Origin: Sepiola atlantica
Taxonomy: Eukaryota > Mollusca > Cephalopoda > Sepiida > Sepiolidae
Reading direction: 5' to 3'
Assembly: GCA_963556195.1 (NCBI GenBank)
Contig: OY744531.1
Span: 99,279,623-99,343,622, forward strand
DNA: 64,000 nt
Shown: in pieces, positions 63,926-64,000 of the stretch
Numbering within the stretch: position 1 is the stretch's first letter
Layout of the letters: every line of letters begins with the position of its first letter
Made by a program: the position numbers and the translations under genes
The notes under the pieces: generated by a model
Databases searched by the model: none
The model's input: only the letters and a program-made list of their open reading frames with translations
What the model was told of the DNA's origin: nothing

Positions 63926-64000
63926 CTGGAAAGACAATTGTTATTTCTGACAGATTTGCCAATTACTTTAAGAGAATAAACTTATATATATATATATATA

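Noticed and set aside
62129..63261. ORFs of 268-363 codons with Tyr/Ile/Cys/Val/Met or Thr/His/Ile/Tyr periodicity
   Set aside because: Frame-independent openness of the 24-bp TA/CA satellite; no gene.

Overview
The window looks like nuclear DNA of a coleoid cephalopod, probably octopus-like. This is inferred from very long introns, dense (TA)n microsatellites, a Penelope-like retroelement, several small SINE-like families and many low-complexity satellites. No species assignment is possible from the sequence alone. There are no bacterial-type genes or operons.

The only host protein-coding gene I can support is TSR1 (pre-40S ribosome maturation factor) on the minus strand. Fifteen exons between 63925 and 13446 splice with consistent phases into 624 codons plus a stop. 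All introns have GT..AG ends and there are no internal stops or frameshifts. The first part of the protein (roughly 170-190 residues, including most of the GTPase-like domain) lies beyond the right edge. A poly(A) signal sits only 7 bases after the stop codon. TSR1 therefore spans at least 50 kb, of which 1.9 kb is coding.

Layout. 1-13445: intergenic DNA downstream of TSR1, with microsatellites, LINE fragments, hammerhead-bearing elements and two large AT satellites. 13446-16026: last two TSR1 exons, with two foldback elements in the intron between them. 16027-24334: intron holding an intact Penelope-like element (17471-22738; one 855-codon ORF). 24335-35048: exons M, L and K, with palindromes, foldbacks and 5S-headed elements between them. 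35049-47975: exons J to F, an 11-copy 71-bp minisatellite, U2-headed SINEs, a tandem hammerhead retrozyme and a gypsy-type remnant. 47976-63925: exons E to A, a nested foldback, an 8-copy ~110-bp satellite and a ~200-bp-arm palindrome. 62281-63222: 24-bp ATA/CAT satellite. The end is (TA)n.

The most striking signal is self-cleaving RNA. At least 15 hammerhead-ribozyme-like motifs (CUGANGA, stem II, GAAA, palindromic stem III, NUH, closing stem I) belong to about seven different sequence families. Several sit exactly where such motifs are known to sit in Penelope-like terminal repeats. Two at 40587 and 40925 are in direct tandem 338 nt apart, as in retrozymes. Others are carried by a tRNA-headed SINE-like family. 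Together with the intact Penelope ORF this suggests one autonomous element plus several small non-autonomous ribozyme-bearing families. That functional link is inference.
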